A DNA stretch of 64,000 nt from assembly GCF_000019905.1 (NCBI RefSeq), contig NC_010556.1, forward strand, positions 2,630,001 through 2,694,000, given 5' to 3'. This DNA comes from Exiguobacterium artemiae 255-15 (GTDB taxonomy: Bacteria; Bacillota; Bacilli; Exiguobacteriales; Exiguobacteriaceae). The notes beneath the pieces were generated by a model, which saw only the letters and a program-made list of their open reading frames with translations, was not told the DNA's origin and made no database searches. Position 1 is the first letter of the stretch, and each line of letters opens with the position of its first letter. Of this stretch, positions 56,414 through 64,000 are shown in pieces. Position numbers and translations under genes: made by a program.

Positions 56414-59200
56414 TTGCCATTTATGAAAGGACTACATACTTTACTAAAACGCGGTCAGGACGTATCCACCATTGATGAACACTTCATGGAAAACCATCCA
56501 GATGCGATTTATACGCTCGACATATTAGGACGTGTTACGCGTCTAAACGATAAAACATCCCTATTACTGGGCTATACGAGAGACGCTTTAATGAACCACT
56601 TCAAACATTTTGTTCATCCGGACGATCAAGACAGCACAGTGTTCCATTTTCAACAGGTCATGCAGGGAAAAAGCGAGACGTATACGGTACGCATCCGGCA
56701 TTCGAAAGGTCATTATCTGGAAATGATGATTGTCAATATTCCGATCTTCGCCAATGGTCTGATTGTTGGAGCTTATGGAATTGCTCGCGATTTAACAACA
56801 AACCGACTGATGAGACAGCAGATGGACTCGATTCAGTTTGATCAGCAATTGGTCGAAACACTTCCGGGAATCGCCCTGGCCGCATTCAATGAGCACGGTA
56901 ACTTGTTGCGCTCCTCCGACTCGTTCGCGGAATTATTCGGAGTTCGGCCCGAACAGCTCAAACATTTGTCTAAACAAGAGTTTTTACAACGGATTCATCC
57001 TGCTGACCAACAGGAGTTTCGTGAATATCTCGATCTGTTGAAAACAAACCGTTGTTTGCCTTCACTCGACATCGAAACACGTGTCCTTCATCCACAGCAT
57101 GGTTATCAGGATATCTTCTGCCGATGTGCGTTCCGGCAAGATGACCGGCAACAACAGGCAGAGCTCGCTTGTGTTATCTACAATCTTTCGGAACACAAAT
57201 CATTAGATAAACAACTTCATGATGAAAAAGAAAAGTTTTTAACGTTCCAACAAGTGTCGACGAGTGCGATTTACCGATACGATATTGATCAAAAAAAGAT
57301 TGATTTTCACACACGGGGATTTGAAAATATCTTTGAAGGATTGTTGCACCGGCACCAACAGGTCGATGGGCTCTGGATCGAGGATTTGATTCTTCCCGAA
57401 GATCGATCAAAAGTCGAAGCGAGTTATCACCGGGTTCTCGCCAATCATGAGTCCGAAGTCTCCTATCGGATCCGTCACGATGAGATGATTCATTGGATTT
57501 TAGAAAACCGGACACCGATCCGTGGCGCAGACGGTGTCGTCTCCGCTTTCCAAAGTGTCATTCAGGACATCACACAGTTAAAACAACAGGAAGAGAAAAT
57601 TTTTCAACTGGCGATGCATGACCGGGTGACGGGACTGCCGAACCGGACACTGGTTCTTGAACAAATGAACCAATGGATTGCTACTTATCCCACGTTCAGC
57701 GTCTTGACGGTCAGTTACAATGCCTTACAGGACATCAATCATGATTTCGGTTATCCGATTGGGGATAAGTGGTTGTCAAAAACAGCAACACAATTGTTAC
57801 ACCACCTGCCGACTGCTTCTTACTTTGGTCACCTCTACGGAGACGAATACATCGTCCTGTTCCCGAACGTCGTCGAAGAATGTTCGATCAACAAGATTTG
57901 TGAACAATTGATTGAACTGTCCAAACAAAAGATCGTCATCGATTCCTATGAATGGTACCCGTCAATCGGCATCGGTGTGAGCCGTTTTCCGGAAGATGCG
58001 GATTCGGCGGAAGACCTTGTCAAAACAGCGAGCATCGCTCTCGGTCGGGCCCGTGTGAATGAATACAGCGTCTATTCCTCGACGTTCAATATCGAGACTT
58101 ACCGGCGTCATCAGCTTCAAAAAAGTATCCGGACAGCTATCCGCCGGAATGAACTGTTCCTCGAGTACCAGCCGAAGGTTAACGCCTGGTCCGGAACGAT
58201 CGTCGGAGCCGAGGCATTGATCCGCTGGCAACATCCGGACTGGGGCCGGATTCCGCCAAACGATTTCATCCCGTTGTCCGAGGAAAGCGAGATGCATATC
58301 CTGATCGCCGACTGGGTGCTCGAAGAAACATGCCGGAACATCAACCAATGGATTCTTGCCGACTTACCGATCGTTCCGGTCTCGATCAATGTTTCTCCCA
58401 AACGTCTGATTCACGGAAACTTTGCCGAGACCTGCCAGGAGACACTCCAACGCTTCGGTGTTTCCCCAAGCATGCTTGAAATCGAGATTCTCGAGACCGA
58501 TGTCCTGTTTGATAACAGTAAAATTCAACAGTCGCTTCAGATGCTCAGCCAAATGGGGATCAAGATCGCCCTCGATGACTTCGGAAAAGGATACTCGTCG
58601 ATTTCTTACCTGCAACAGTATCCAATCGACACGATTAAGATTGACCGGCAGTTCGCGACGACGTTGGTCCAAGATAAAAAAACGCAATCCGTCGTCCGGA
58701 GTGTCCTCTTCATGGCCAAGGAATTCGGAATGGATGTCGTCGCAGAAGGCGTCGAGACGATGGGACAACTTCACTTCCTACGGGGACTCGAATGTACAAC
58801 TATTCAAGGCTACCTGTTCAGTAAACCCCTGCCAAAAGCAGATTTCGAACAGGCGATGCGTAGGCGGCAAATTGCAGCGACGGAAGCGATGACTTCTCCG
58901 ATCAGCACCCGGACAATCGATGCTTCGATTACGATTCAACGGTTGAACGGACAGGATATCCACGTCGGTCGAACAAATATCGCAGTCTCCAAAGGGACCA
59001 TGCATAGTGTCTCCTTCTATTCCCCGCTACATCTGCCTGTTCATGAAGGGATTGAACTCGTTTTGATTTTGAAGCAACAGCCGATTCCGGTCCGACCGCT
59101 TCAGGCGATCGAACTGGATAACGGTCAGATCGAATATGAATGTCAGTACTTGGATGTGAAGCAGTCCCACTTCGTCTTTGAGGCGCTGCAATCTTCCTAA
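56414..59200 (+). CDS. PAS-GGDEF-EAL protein with intact EAL (probable c-di-GMP phosphodiesterase)
   Basis: The 928-residue protein is a paralogue of the one at 22570: three PAS-like regions (about 20-140, 140-265, 270-385), GGDEF (about 390-555), EAL (about 570-820) and the shared C-terminal beta domain (about 830-928). GGDEF reads YGDEY (475-479), probably inactive. EAL keeps Glu600, VSINVSPKRL, LEIEILETD, the DD pair Asp721-Asp722 (ALDDFGKGYSS) and VVAEGVET, so hydrolysis of c-di-GMP is expected. TTG 56414 gives GGAGG 8 bp spacing and MPFMKG, matching the paralogue's MPFFKK. Confidence 0.88.
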   Translation: MPFMKGLHTLLKRGQDVSTIDEHFMENHPDAIYTLDILGRVTRLNDKTSLLLGYTRDALMNHFKHFVHPDDQDSTVFHFQQVMQGKSETYTVRIRHSKGHYLEMMIVNIPIFANGLIVGAYGIARDLTTNRLMRQQMDSIQFDQQLVETLPGIALAAFNEHGNLLRSSDSFAELFGVRPEQLKHLSKQEFLQRIHPADQQEFREYLDLLKTNRCLPSLDIETRVLHPQHGYQDIFCRCAFRQDDRQQQAELACVIYNLSEHKSLDKQLHDEKEKFLTFQQVSTSAIYRYDIDQKKIDFHTRGFENIFEGLLHRHQQVDGLWIEDLILPEDRSKVEASYHRVLANHESEVSYRIRHDEMIHWILENRTPIRGADGVVSAFQSVIQDITQLKQQEEKIFQLAMHDRVTGLPNRTLVLEQMNQWIATYPTFSVLTVSYNALQDINHDFGYPIGDKWLSKTATQLLHHLPTASYFGHLYGDEYIVLFPNVVEECSINKICEQLIELSKQKIVIDSYEWYPSIGIGVSRFPEDADSAEDLVKTASIALGRARVNEYSVYSSTFNIETYRRHQLQKSIRTAIRRNELFLEYQPKVNAWSGTIVGAEALIRWQHPDWGRIPPNDFIPLSEESEMHILIADWVLEETCRNINQWILADLPIVPVSINVSPKRLIHGNFAETCQETLQRFGVSPSMLEIEILETDVLFDNSKIQQSLQMLSQMGIKIALDDFGKGYSSISYLQQYPIDTIKIDRQFATTLVQDKKTQSVVRSVLFMAKEFGMDVVAEGVETMGQLHFLRGLECTTIQGYLFSKPLPKADFEQAMRRRQIAATEAMTSPISTRTIDASITIQRLNGQDIHVGRTNIAVSKGTMHSVSFYSPLHLPVHEGIELVLILKQQPIPVRPLQAIELDNGQIEYECQYLDVKQSHFVFEALQSS

Positions 59201-59255
59201 AGACACTGTTACCGACGATCTTACTGTTAAGCTGCAAAATCATATGATTAAAAAG

Positions 59256-59283
59256 GACCGGCTTTCGAGTCGGTCTTTTTTAA
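59256..59283 (+). terminator. intrinsic terminator of the EAL gene
   Basis: GACCGGCT pairs with AGTCGGTC (one G-T pair, 4-nt loop), followed by T8. Confidence 0.88.
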
Positions 59284-59302
59284 TGGAATTAAACCGCTCT
59301 CC

Positions 59303-59351
59303 AACTTATCTATATAAGTTGTTGACTTAACTTATATAGATAAGTTAAGAT
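59303..59351 (+). promoter_or_regulatory. tre promoter with two TreR-type operators
   Basis: AACTTATCTATATAAGTT (59303-59320) and AACTTATATAGATAAGTT (59329-59346) are exact reverse complements, centres 26 bp apart. Promoter TTGACT (59322-59327), 18 bp, TAAGAT (59346-59351) lies between and over them, so a repressor pair would lock the promoter. TreR binding is inferred from position. Confidence 0.75.
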
Positions 59352-59366
59352 GAGTGTGCGCATATA

Positions 59367-59380
59367 AGAAAACGTTTTCA
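59367..59380 (+). promoter_or_regulatory. cre site of the trehalose operon
   Basis: The minus strand reads TGAAAACGTTTTCT, a full fit to the cre consensus. It lies just after the expected start of transcription, fitting a CcpA roadblock. Confidence 0.7.
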
Positions 59381-59423
59381 TTTCAAAAGAAGTCTTCAGT
59401 TCAATCCAAAAGGAGAATGTGAG

Positions 59424-60863
59424 ATGAAACCCAACTATCGGCAAATTGCAGAACAGATTATCGAACGAATCGGTGGCAAAGATAACGTCGAGCAGGCAGC
59501 CCACTGTGTCACCCGCCTTCGTTTAACACTGAAAGATCAAAGTCTCGTCGAGCAGGAAGCATTGCTTGAAGTCCCGCTCGTCAAAGGCGCTTTCCTGAAT
59601 GCGGGTGTCTATCAAATCGTCATCGGCGCAGGTGACGTCGACCGTGTGTACGCTGAATTCATTCAATTGACCGGCTTACAGGCAACGACGATCGCCGACG
59701 TTAAATCGTCCGGTGCTTCGAAAATGAATCCGTTCCAAAAATTGATCAAAGTCTTTTCTGATGTCTTCATGCCGATCATCCCGGCCATCATCGTCGCCGG
59801 ACTGTTAATGGGAATTAACAATCTTTTCGGCATCGAGTTTGGCGGCAAGACGATGATCGAACGGTATCCGAACCTGCAGGGCTTATGGGATCTCATCAAC
59901 ATGATGGCGAACACAGCCTTCGTCTTCCTGCCGGCCCTGGTCGGCTGGTCCGCTACGAAACGCTTTGGTGGCAGTGAAATCCTCGGGATTGTCATGGGAC
60001 TGATGCTCGTCCATCCGGATCTTCTCAATGCCTGGAATTATGGACAAAGTGCCCTCAAAGGCGACATTCCGACATTCAATATCCTCGGCTTATTCGAAAT
60101 CGAAAAAGTCGGCTATCAAGGACAGATTTTACCTGTCCTCGCTGCCGCTTACGTCTTAAGTACAATCGAACGTTGGTTGAAAAATCGTGTTCCAAATGCG
60201 ATTCAACTCCTTGTCGTTCCGATTACGACGATTACGTTAACAGGTTTTCTTGCCCTTGCCGTCATCGGTCCGGTCACGCGCCAAATCGGGGACTGGATTA
60301 CGATCGGCGTCGTTAATACATTTGAAGCTGTTCCATTGCTCGGCGCTCTATTGTTTGGTGCGCTTTACGCCCCACTCGTCATTACGGGGATGCACCATAT
60401 GTTCATCGCGGTCGATCTGCAATTGATCGGTCAAAGCGGGACAACATTCATCTGGCCGATGATTGCGATTTCGAATATCGCCCAAGGATCAGCGACACTT
60501 GCGATGTTGTTCCTTGCGAAAAACGTCAACGATAAAAACATGGCATCAACTTCTGCCATCTCGGCTTACTTCGGGATTACAGAACCTGCCATGTTCGGGG
60601 TCAATCTCCGGTTCAAGTATCCGTTTTATGCGGCACTTGTCGGATCCGCGATTGCTTCCTCGTTCATCGCAGTCAGCGGTGTACTCGCACCGGCGATCGG
60701 TGTCGGTGGTCTTCCGGCGTTCATCTCGATTGTTCCGGGATCGATTCTGTCGTTCATCATCGGAATGGTTATCGCGATCATCGTTCCGATCGTCTGTACG
60801 TTCCTGTTCCATTATGTCTCGACCAAACGTGCCCGCAAAGCGGCACTCAAAGAGGCAGCTTAA
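59424..60863 (+). CDS. treP: trehalose-specific PTS enzyme IIBC
   Basis: The 479-residue transporter has the EIIB domain with the phospho-cysteine in EQAAHCVTRLRLTLKDQS (Cys28) and an EIIC domain of about ten helices (from about 105), with GITEPAMFGVNLRFKYPFYA near the sugar site. There is no fused EIIA, so EIIA-Glc is supplied elsewhere. It imports trehalose as trehalose 6-phosphate. AAAAGGAGAATGTG precedes the ATG; treA follows by 23 bp. Confidence 0.93.
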   Translation: MKPNYRQIAEQIIERIGGKDNVEQAAHCVTRLRLTLKDQSLVEQEALLEVPLVKGAFLNAGVYQIVIGAGDVDRVYAEFIQLTGLQATTIADVKSSGASKMNPFQKLIKVFSDVFMPIIPAIIVAGLLMGINNLFGIEFGGKTMIERYPNLQGLWDLINMMANTAFVFLPALVGWSATKRFGGSEILGIVMGLMLVHPDLLNAWNYGQSALKGDIPTFNILGLFEIEKVGYQGQILPVLAAAYVLSTIERWLKNRVPNAIQLLVVPITTITLTGFLALAVIGPVTRQIGDWITIGVVNTFEAVPLLGALLFGALYAPLVITGMHHMFIAVDLQLIGQSGTTFIWPMIAISNIAQGSATLAMLFLAKNVNDKNMASTSAISAYFGITEPAMFGVNLRFKYPFYAALVGSAIASSFIAVSGVLAPAIGVGGLPAFISIVPGSILSFIIGMVIAIIVPIVCTFLFHYVSTKRARKAALKEAA

Positions 60864-60886
60864 GTTTTAGAAAGGTGTGACCTGAT

Positions 60887-62530
60887 ATGACCCTTATGAC
60901 AACCGACTGGCGTAAATCCGCCGTCTATCAAATCTATCCAAAAAGTTTTTACAGTCCGGAAGGCAAACCGACCGGCACTTTACGCGGCGTGACCGCAAAA
61001 CTCGATTACTTGGCGGAGCTCGGCGTCGATTATCTTTGGCTGACGCCGGTCTACGCGTCACCACAGCGCGACAACGGCTATGACGTCAGTGACTATTATG
61101 CGATTGATCCGTCTTACGGCACGATGACAGACTTCGATCAATTGATTGCGGAAGCCGGTAAACGCCAGTTATCCGTCATGATGGATATCGTCGTCAATCA
61201 CTGTTCGACCGATCACGAGTGGTTCCGGCAAGGACGACATCCGGACAGCCCCTACCACGACTACTTCATCTGGCGGGACGAACCGACGGATTGGGTATCG
61301 AAATTCGGCGGACCTGCCTGGTCGTTTGACGAGGTGGCCGGCAAGTATTACCTGCATCTGTTTGACGAAACTCAGGCCGATCTCAACTGGGAAAACCCGG
61401 CACTCCGGGAAGCTGTCTATCAGATGATGTGCTTCTGGCGTGATAAAGGTGTCCGCGGTTTCCGGCTCGATGTCATCAACTTGATTTCAAAAGACGACAG
61501 TTTCGCCAATGACCCGACCGGTGACGGACGGAAACACTACACGGACGGTCCACGTGTCCATGACTATCTGCAGGAGATGAATCAACGCGTCTTTGCCGGT
61601 CATGATTTAATGACCGTCGGCGAGATGTCGTCGACGACACTCGATCATTGCCTCCGTTATTCGAATCTGAATGAGCAGGAGCTGAAGATGACGTTCAACT
61701 TCCATCATCTGAAAGTCGATTATCCGAACGGGGAGAAATGGACGGCGGCGCCGTTCGATTTCCTGGAACTGAAACGGATTATCTCCGACTGGCAGGTCGG
61801 AATGCAGGGAAATGCCTGGAATGCGATTTTCTGGTGTAATCATGATCAGCCCCGTGTCGTCAGCCGGTTTGGGGACGATACGGTTTACCGGGTCGAAAGT
61901 GCGAAGATGCTCGCGACGACGTTGCACGGTTTGCAAGGAACACCGTACATCTATCAGGGCGAGGAAATCGGTACACCGAATCCGGACTTCACGGATCTGA
62001 CCGATTACCGGGATGTCGAGACACTGAACGCGTATACCGAAAAAGCGGCGCTTAGGGAGACGGAAGCAGACATTTTGGCAGCCATCCGTCAGAAATCCCG
62101 CGATAATGCCCGGACACCGATGCAGTGGGACGCTTCACCGCACGCCGGTTTCTCGACAGCGACACCGTGGATTCCGGTTCCTGAAAACCATACCTCGATC
62201 AATGTCGAAGCGGCTCTCGCCGACCCGGACTCGGTCTTCTATCATTACAAGCAGCTGATTCACCTGCGCAAACAGTATGACGTCTTGACGAACGGAAGTT
62301 ACCGGCTTCTGACACCGGACGATCTCTCGCTTTGGGCGTACGAACGGGCGACCGACGACGAACAACTTCTCGTCCTGTCGAACTTTTACGGCACGGACCG
62401 TCCGTTCACGTTACCGGACGAGTGGCTCGACTATCAGGTATTGATTCAGAACTATCCGGAGGTTTCAGAGAAATCCGGACAGCTTATCTTACGGCCATAC
62501 GAATCCGTCATGCTGTACCGGACGGTCTGA
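60887..62530 (+). CDS. treA: alpha,alpha-phosphotrehalase
   Basis: The 547-residue GH13 enzyme cleaves trehalose 6-phosphate to glucose and glucose 6-phosphate. It has MMDIVVNHCSTDHEWFRQ, the nucleophile in GVRGFRLDVINLIS (Asp near 197), the acid Glu in LMTVGEMSST and the DH pair in FWCNHDQPRVVSRFGDD. These fit TreA/oligo-1,6-glucosidase subfamily; the pairing with treP gives the name. AAAGGTG precedes the ATG. Confidence 0.93.
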   Translation: MTLMTTDWRKSAVYQIYPKSFYSPEGKPTGTLRGVTAKLDYLAELGVDYLWLTPVYASPQRDNGYDVSDYYAIDPSYGTMTDFDQLIAEAGKRQLSVMMDIVVNHCSTDHEWFRQGRHPDSPYHDYFIWRDEPTDWVSKFGGPAWSFDEVAGKYYLHLFDETQADLNWENPALREAVYQMMCFWRDKGVRGFRLDVINLISKDDSFANDPTGDGRKHYTDGPRVHDYLQEMNQRVFAGHDLMTVGEMSSTTLDHCLRYSNLNEQELKMTFNFHHLKVDYPNGEKWTAAPFDFLELKRIISDWQVGMQGNAWNAIFWCNHDQPRVVSRFGDDTVYRVESAKMLATTLHGLQGTPYIYQGEEIGTPNPDFTDLTDYRDVETLNAYTEKAALRETEADILAAIRQKSRDNARTPMQWDASPHAGFSTATPWIPVPENHTSINVEAALADPDSVFYHYKQLIHLRKQYDVLTNGSYRLLTPDDLSLWAYERATDDEQLLVLSNFYGTDRPFTLPDEWLDYQVLIQNYPEVSEKSGQLILRPYESVMLYRTV

Positions 62531-62536
62531 CTACAC

Positions 62537-62573
62537 AAAACCCCGCACTCTCAATGAGAATGCGGGGTTTTTC
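62537..62573. terminator. bidirectional terminator between treA and the symporter gene
   Basis: AAACCCCGCA pairs perfectly with TGCGGGGTTT, with an inner TCTC/GAGA pair and T5 on the plus strand. Confidence 0.92.
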
Positions 62574-62589
62574 TTACATGCAGTGATCT

Positions 62590-63948
62590 TTAGGATACGC
62601 GCCGGTTAGCTTCCTCCCGTTTCAGCTGTTCGCGGAACAGCCTTGTTTCCGCAATGACGACACCGGACAGACCAATCAAACCGATCAAGTTCGGAATGGC
62701 CATCAGTCCGTTGAAAACATCGGAAATCGCCCAGACCATATTCAAGTTCGTCGTCATCGCCCCAAGTCCCGCGACGAGAACAAACAGAACCCGGTACGGT
62801 AAAATCGACTTTTGACCAAACAGGTAATAGATCGATTTTTCTCCGTAGTAGGACCATCCGAGGACGGTCGAGAAGGCGAACATGACAAGACCAATTGTCA
62901 CGATATACTTCCCGGCCGGTCCAAGGAACACTTCAAAGCTGGCGGTCGTCAATTCGACCCCTTCGAGCTTTTTATCAAGTTGACCACCCATGACGAGCGT
63001 CAATCCGGTCATCGAACAGACGACAAGTGTATCAAGGAAAACCTGTGTCATCGAGACGAGTGCCTGCCGTCCCGGAAAATCCGTTTTCGCAGCAGCGGCG
63101 GCAATAGGTGCAGAACCGAGACCCGCTTCATTCGAGAAGACTCCGCGGGCGACCCCGTAACGAATTGCGGCACCAATGGCACCACCCGTAATCGCTTCGT
63201 TCGAGAACGTACTGCTGAAGATCGTCGCGAGTGCTCCAGGAATCAGATCAAAGTTCATGACCATGATGAGGAGTCCGCTTCCGACATAAAAGAAAATCAT
63301 GAACGGTACAAAGTAACTGACGACTCTCCCGATTGATTTGACCCCACCGAGAATGACGACCCCCGTCGCCACCATCAGGACAATCCCCGTTACATACAAC
63401 GGCACGTCGAACGTTGATTTCATCGCCAGCGCAACCGAGTTGGTCTGAACACCGTTTCCGATTCCGAAGGCGGCGAGCGACGCGAACGCGGCAAACAACA
63501 CGCCGAGCCATTTTTGTTTTAATCCCCGCTCGAGATAGTACATCGGCCCCCCGGCCATCTGTCCTTTCTCATCAACGACCCGGTACTTGACGGCAAGAAT
63601 CGCCTCGGCATATTTCGTCGCCATCCCGAACAATCCGGATAACCACATCCAGACGATCGCGCCCGGTCCCCCGAGGACGACGGCTGTCGCAACTCCGACG
63701 ATATTCCCCGTACCGACCGTCGCTGCGAGTGCCGTCATTAAAGCTTGAAAATGGCTGATGTCCCCTTCCGACGTATCGTCCTGATGTTTCGAGAATGCCA
63801 GTTTCAAGGCATACGGAAGTTTGGTGATCTGAATGAATCCGAGTCGTATCGTCAAGTAAATCCCCGTACCGACCAAAAAGATGAGCAACGGCGGACCCCA
63901 GACGAAATCCGATACCGCACCAATCCAATCACTGAACGATGTTCCCAT
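62590..63948 (-). CDS. alanine/glycine:cation symporter (AGCS family)
   Basis: The 452-residue protein has about eleven predicted helices and AGCS motifs: GVATAVVLGGPGAIVWMWLS with LFGMATKYAEAILAVKYR (about 95-130), and ARGVFSNEAGLGSAPIAAAA (about 270-290). It takes up small amino acids with Na+ or H+ (AlsT/YrbD-like). ATG 63948 has GGAGGGG 6 bp upstream; seven residues of upstream in-frame text are rejected. Single gene. Confidence 0.93.
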   Translation of the reverse strand: MGTSFSDWIGAVSDFVWGPPLLIFLVGTGIYLTIRLGFIQITKLPYALKLAFSKHQDDTSEGDISHFQALMTALAATVGTGNIVGVATAVVLGGPGAIVWMWLSGLFGMATKYAEAILAVKYRVVDEKGQMAGGPMYYLERGLKQKWLGVLFAAFASLAAFGIGNGVQTNSVALAMKSTFDVPLYVTGIVLMVATGVVILGGVKSIGRVVSYFVPFMIFFYVGSGLLIMVMNFDLIPGALATIFSSTFSNEAITGGAIGAAIRYGVARGVFSNEAGLGSAPIAAAAAKTDFPGRQALVSMTQVFLDTLVVCSMTGLTLVMGGQLDKKLEGVELTTASFEVFLGPAGKYIVTIGLVMFAFSTVLGWSYYGEKSIYYLFGQKSILPYRVLFVLVAGLGAMTTNLNMVWAISDVFNGLMAIPNLIGLIGLSGVVIAETRLFREQLKREEANRRVS

Positions 63949-64000
63949 TCTAATCCCCTCCTTCAATCTATTATGTACTTTTCTATTTTTTCAGAATTTA

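Noticed and set aside
59424-60863. Sucrose or beta-glucoside PTS
   Set aside because: The neighbouring phosphotrehalase and a TreR-like repressor point to trehalose.

Overview
This window looks like chromosomal DNA of a low-to-mid-GC Bacilli, most likely Exiguobacterium or a close non-sporulating relative. The basis is gene order: one strand carries much of the Bacillus subtilis block from prfA-prmC through ywlC, ywlE, rpiB, ywlG, glyA, upp, mnaA, the F0F1 ATP synthase operon, a YwzB-like gene, murA and mbl to flhO-flhP and, further on, fabZ. The sporulation genes that sit among these in B. subtilis (spoIIR, spoIID, spoIIQ, spoIIID) are missing. The genus is inferred; no 16S rRNA, rRNA or tRNA gene is present.

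Layout. 1-6100 holds the start of a secreted alpha-amylase, a large S-layer-type surface protein with a long structured 5' leader, an unknown gene and a UDP-glucose dehydrogenase. 6100-16300 is a cell-surface and accessory stretch: pirin, a small HTH regulator with a palindromic promoter, an LPXTG-type surface protein, a Cys-rich copper-binding protein, a lipoprotein with fabZ, and a cell-wall-anchored duplicated helical protein beside a sortase that carries an extra C-terminal domain. 16500-27400 carries an orphan sensor kinase, a dehydrogenase, a probably frameshifted small gene, flhP/flhO, a degenerate GGDEF-EAL protein, an MFS exporter and a secreted glycosidase-like protein. 27650-38080 is mbl, murA, a YwzB-like gene and the ten-gene atp operon (AtpZ-I-B-E-F-H-A-G-D-C). 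38700-53200 holds a pentapeptide-repeat protein, mnaA, upp, an ABC exporter with an adjacent two-component system, glyA, ywlG, rpiB, ywlE, ywlC, prmC and prfA. 53270-64000 has a YtrA-type GntR/ABC operon, treR, an intact EAL protein, the trehalose PTS and phosphotrehalase, and an amino acid symporter.

How it works together. Surface assembly recurs (S-layer protein, UDP-glucuronate, UDP-ManNAc, murA, mbl, sortase and two sorting-signal proteins). Carbon-catabolite control is suggested by four sites that fit the CcpA cre consensus: at the amylase, S-layer and tre genes and in the atp upstream region. Two paralogous PAS-GGDEF-EAL proteins occur, one apparently catalytically dead beside flagellar rod genes and one apparently active inside the tre region.

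The strongest candidate for something undescribed is a roughly 150-bp structured repeat present twice (27413-27569 and 39606-39746), each time between two convergent genes. Its inner core is conserved while its outer stems differ in sequence but keep base pairing, so it looks like a selected folded element rather than a simple insertion. No insertion sequence, prophage or CRISPR array was seen.
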